Source of the DNA: Rhodothermales bacterium
Lineage (GTDB): Bacteria > Bacteroidota > Rhodothermia > Rhodothermales > JANQRZ01
DNA length: 64,000 nt
Direction: 5' to 3'
Assembly: GCA_039944855.1 (NCBI GenBank)
Contig: JBDUXZ010000003.1
Coordinates: 62,001-126,000 of the forward strand
Shown here: positions 62,402-64,000 of the stretch, one piece after another
Position numbering within the stretch: position 1 is the first letter of the stretch
How the letters are laid out: every line of letters begins with the position of its first letter
Notes under the pieces: generated by a model
Told to the model about the DNA's origin: nothing
Database searches by the model: none
What the model saw: only the letters and a program-made list of their open reading frames with translations
Made by a program: the position numbers and the translations under genes

Positions 62402-63018
62402 ACCTGTTTTCCGTCCTTCGAGAGCGCGCACAGCCATGCCGGGTAGCTCATCGCCTGCGCGGCGGGGAGCGCGGGCGGGTCGGCGGCGGCGAAGACGTGG
62501 GCAGCGGCGCGGCGGAGGTACTCCACGAGCGCGGCCTGATCGTAGGTGCCGAACGCCTCGAAGCCGACGCTCCACCACGTCTGCCCATCGGCCTCTACCT
62601 CGGCGATTTCGAGCGAGCAGCCCTGCCCCGCTTGCTCCTCCCGCTGTACGATCTCGACGGTGCCGTTGCGCACTGCGAACGTCCCCTTCCGTCGCCGCTT
62701 TGCCACGGCCACCCAATCGCCGGTGACATCGCGGAGCGTAGCCCCGGCGCCGAGCGGGAAGCTCCACTTCCGCCAGCACTCGACGCGGCCCGTCACGCCG
62801 TCGTGGAGTTCCTCCTCGCCGACGACCTCGGCCAGCCGCTTCACTTCGAGGTAGCCCGAGCGCGCCTTCACGCCGAGCCCGTCCGGCGACGCAGGGCGGA
62901 CGTAGCGATCCGTCCGCGCCTCCCACGGCCGCTCGCCCGCCGCCGCGTGGAACCACGCTTCCACCGCTTCGGGCAGCGGGCCTTCGGCGAACCAGCGGAC
63001 TTCGGCGGTGGGGTACAT
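62398..63018 (-). CDS. CYTH-like domain protein, tentative
   Basis: A 206-residue soluble protein. Its N-terminus, AEVRWFAEGPLPEAVEAWFH, followed by ARTDRYVRP and GLGVKARSGYLEVKRL, has the alternating charged strands of CYTH (adenylyl cyclase/thiamine triphosphatase) tunnel proteins: Glu-x-Arg near the start and Lys/Arg/Glu on the strands. The ATG at 63018 is used rather than a TTG two codons upstream. Its stop overlaps that of the nucleotidyltransferase gene by 4 bp. The family assignment is by pattern and uncertain. Confidence 0.65.
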   Translation of the reverse strand: MYPTAEVRWFAEGPLPEAVEAWFHAAAGERPWEARTDRYVRPASPDGLGVKARSGYLEVKRLAEVVGEEELHDGVTGRVECWRKWSFPLGAGATLRDVTGDWVAVAKRRRKGTFAVRNGTVEIVQREEQAGQGCSLEIAEVEADGQTWWSVGFEAFGTYDQAALVEYLRRAAAHVFAAADPPALPAAQAMSYPAWLCALSKDGKQV

Positions 63019-63025
63019 GGGCAAC

Positions 63026-63059
63026 GGTCAGTGGTCAGTGGTCAGTGGTCAGTGGTCAG
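63026..63059. repeat. Heptanucleotide tandem repeat GGTCAGT
   Basis: Four and nearly five copies of GGTCAGT, immediately upstream of the CYTH-like gene start. This can slip and could alter the spacing of its promoter region. Confidence 0.95.
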
Positions 63060-63106
63060 AATGTACCAGTCGGTACCTTCCCCAGCTCACGTCCACACGT
63101 CCACAC

Positions 63107-63742
63107 TCACGACGTGAGCTGCGCGAGCATCCCGACGATCCCGGCGCGGATCATGGCCACGGCAATCGCCGCGAGGAACAGGCTCGCCACCTTCGCGACG
63201 GCTTTCGAGAAGCCCGCGCCGAACCGCGCCAGCAGGCGTGGCCCGAAGGCGAAGGCGGTGTAGACGAGCGCCATGTTGACGAGGATCGAGCCGAGCGTCA
63301 GCACGAGGCCGAACTGCCCCTGCGTCACGAGGATCGTCGTGATCGCGGCCGGGCCGATGATGAGCGGGATGCCGAGCGGTACGACGGCCAGCTCGTGCGC
63401 ATCGTCTGCATCGACGTCGTGCGCCGTATCGCCGTTGCCGCCGCGCCGCTTCTTCATGTCGCCGAAGACGAGGTCGGTGATCGAGAGGACGAGGAGGATC
63501 AGCCCGCCGCCGACGCGGAGGTCGTGGACCGTGATGCCGAGCGTGCGGAAGATGATCTCGCCCGCGAACAGCATGAGGAGGGCGAGGACGACGGCAACGG
63601 TCATCGCCCGAAGCAGGAGCGCGCGCCGCGCCTTCGCCTCCATCGACTCGGTCATCCCGATGTAGAGCGGGAGCACGCCGGGGATGTTGAGGGCGACGAA
63701 GAGGGGCAGGAACGCGGCGACGAAAGCAGCAGGACTGAACAC
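63107..63742 (-). CDS. MarC family integral membrane protein
   Basis: A 211-residue protein with six membrane helices. It begins FLPLFVALNIPGVLPLYIGMTE and ends AVAMIRAGIVGML. The central PLGIPLIIGPAAITTILV is the MarC family signature. A hydrophilic loop (DMKKRRGGNGDTAHDVDADD) separates the halves. Function of the family is unknown despite the name. The GTG at 63742 is the best start before the first helix. Confidence 0.95.
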   Translation of the reverse strand: MFSPAAFVAAFLPLFVALNIPGVLPLYIGMTESMEAKARRALLLRAMTVAVVLALLMLFAGEIIFRTLGITVHDLRVGGGLILLVLSITDLVFGDMKKRRGGNGDTAHDVDADDAHELAVVPLGIPLIIGPAAITTILVTQGQFGLVLTLGSILVNMALVYTAFAFGPRLLARFGAGFSKAVAKVASLFLAAIAVAMIRAGIVGMLAQLTS

Positions 63743-63922
63743 AGCGGAGAGCGCGAGGGTGGAAAAACGGGAGGCCTAAAACGACAGAAGGGCGGAAGCG
63801 GCAACAGTGCCGATCCGTCCTTCTGAAGGGCTTATTCGACCCTATCGTCCGACTGTTCCAGAATCGATACGGCTCGCCAAACCTTCATTCCGCCTGCGCT
63901 GCCGCCTCACAATCGCTGTGAA

Positions 63923-64000
63923 TCACGGGCGCTCCCCAACGCGGACGATCTCATTGGGAATGCCCAGCGCGTAAGCGTGGACGACGGCTGCGAAACGAAG
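63923..64000 (-). CDS. 3' end of a gene cut by the window edge
   Basis: The last 25 codons of a minus-strand gene: LRFAAVVHAYALGIPNEIVRVGERP and a stop (TGA) at 63923-63925. The text AAVVHAYALGIPNEIV faintly resembles polysaccharide pyruvyl transferase-type enzymes, but too little is present to assign it. Upstream sequence lies beyond position 64000. The 180-bp gap to the marC gene shows no structure I can name. Confidence 0.45.
   Translation of the reverse strand, partial: LRFAAVVHAYALGIPNEIVRVGERP

Overview
The window is GC-rich bacterial chromosome with dense, mostly complete genes. It most likely comes from a marine member of the Rhodothermota (Rubricoccaceae/Rubrivirga-like), which is an inference from gene content. 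Nine secreted proteins end in type IX secretion (T9SS) type-A sorting domains with the PNPF...YDVLGREVAVL signature. There is a PorV/PorQ-family protein, a TonB-dependent receptor with a carboxypeptidase-regulatory-like N-terminal domain, many lipoproteins, and few recognisable Shine-Dalgarno sites. No rRNA, tRNA, CRISPR array, prophage or transposase was seen.

Layout. 1-9.5 kb: two redox genes (SDR, GMC), a CARDB-repeat T9SS protein, a D-Ala-D-Ala dipeptidase, a DUF1440-like membrane protein, an SDR/VKOR-like overlapping pair, TspO and a phytase-like lipoprotein. 9.6-14.6 kb: a secreted endonuclease I, two small lipoproteins, a macro-domain protein, a PIN toxin-antitoxin-like pair wedged against the 3' end of folA, then thyA-folA. 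14.6-20.2 kb: small genes, a MITE-like inverted-repeat element, btpA-apaG, and the two-gene 2-oxoacid:ferredoxin oxidoreductase korA-korB. 20.2-23.2 kb: a T9SS protein and an M19 dipeptidase. 23.3-34.9 kb: a six-gene minus-strand surface cluster of two T9SS proteins, a lipoprotein, a TonB-dependent receptor, a PorV-like protein and a beta-propeller lipoprotein. 35-37 kb: an ATP-grasp/SET fusion protein and a DUF559 gene flanked by 45-bp inverted repeats. 37.1-48 kb: an S9 peptidase, three PQQ-type sugar dehydrogenases with T9SS tails, a DUF1684 lipoprotein, a poly-Asp lipoprotein and a K+/H+ antiporter. 48-51 kb: uvrA. 51.3-58.8 kb: a 1370-residue T9SS protein divergent from an ECF sigma factor/Ser-Thr kinase operon. 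59-64 kb: an SDR, a glycosyltransferase divergent from a sugar nucleotidyltransferase, a CYTH-like protein, MarC and a clipped gene.

Much of the window serves the cell surface and the uptake of oxidised or polymeric substrates: secreted nuclease, peptidases, sugar dehydrogenases, receptor and porin-like proteins. Housekeeping genes (folA-thyA, korAB, uvrA, apaG) are interspersed.

The most unusual items are four. First, an ATP-grasp ligase fused to a SET methyltransferase domain (34970-36457). Second, a toxin-antitoxin-like cassette bounded by a duplicated folA 3' end. Third, a DUF559 endonuclease cassette with near-perfect inverted ends. Fourth, a 210-bp, roughly 97 % identical sorting-domain segment shared by two otherwise diverged dehydrogenase genes. 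Several short repeat families have invaded intergenic DNA and, in one case, the start of thyA.
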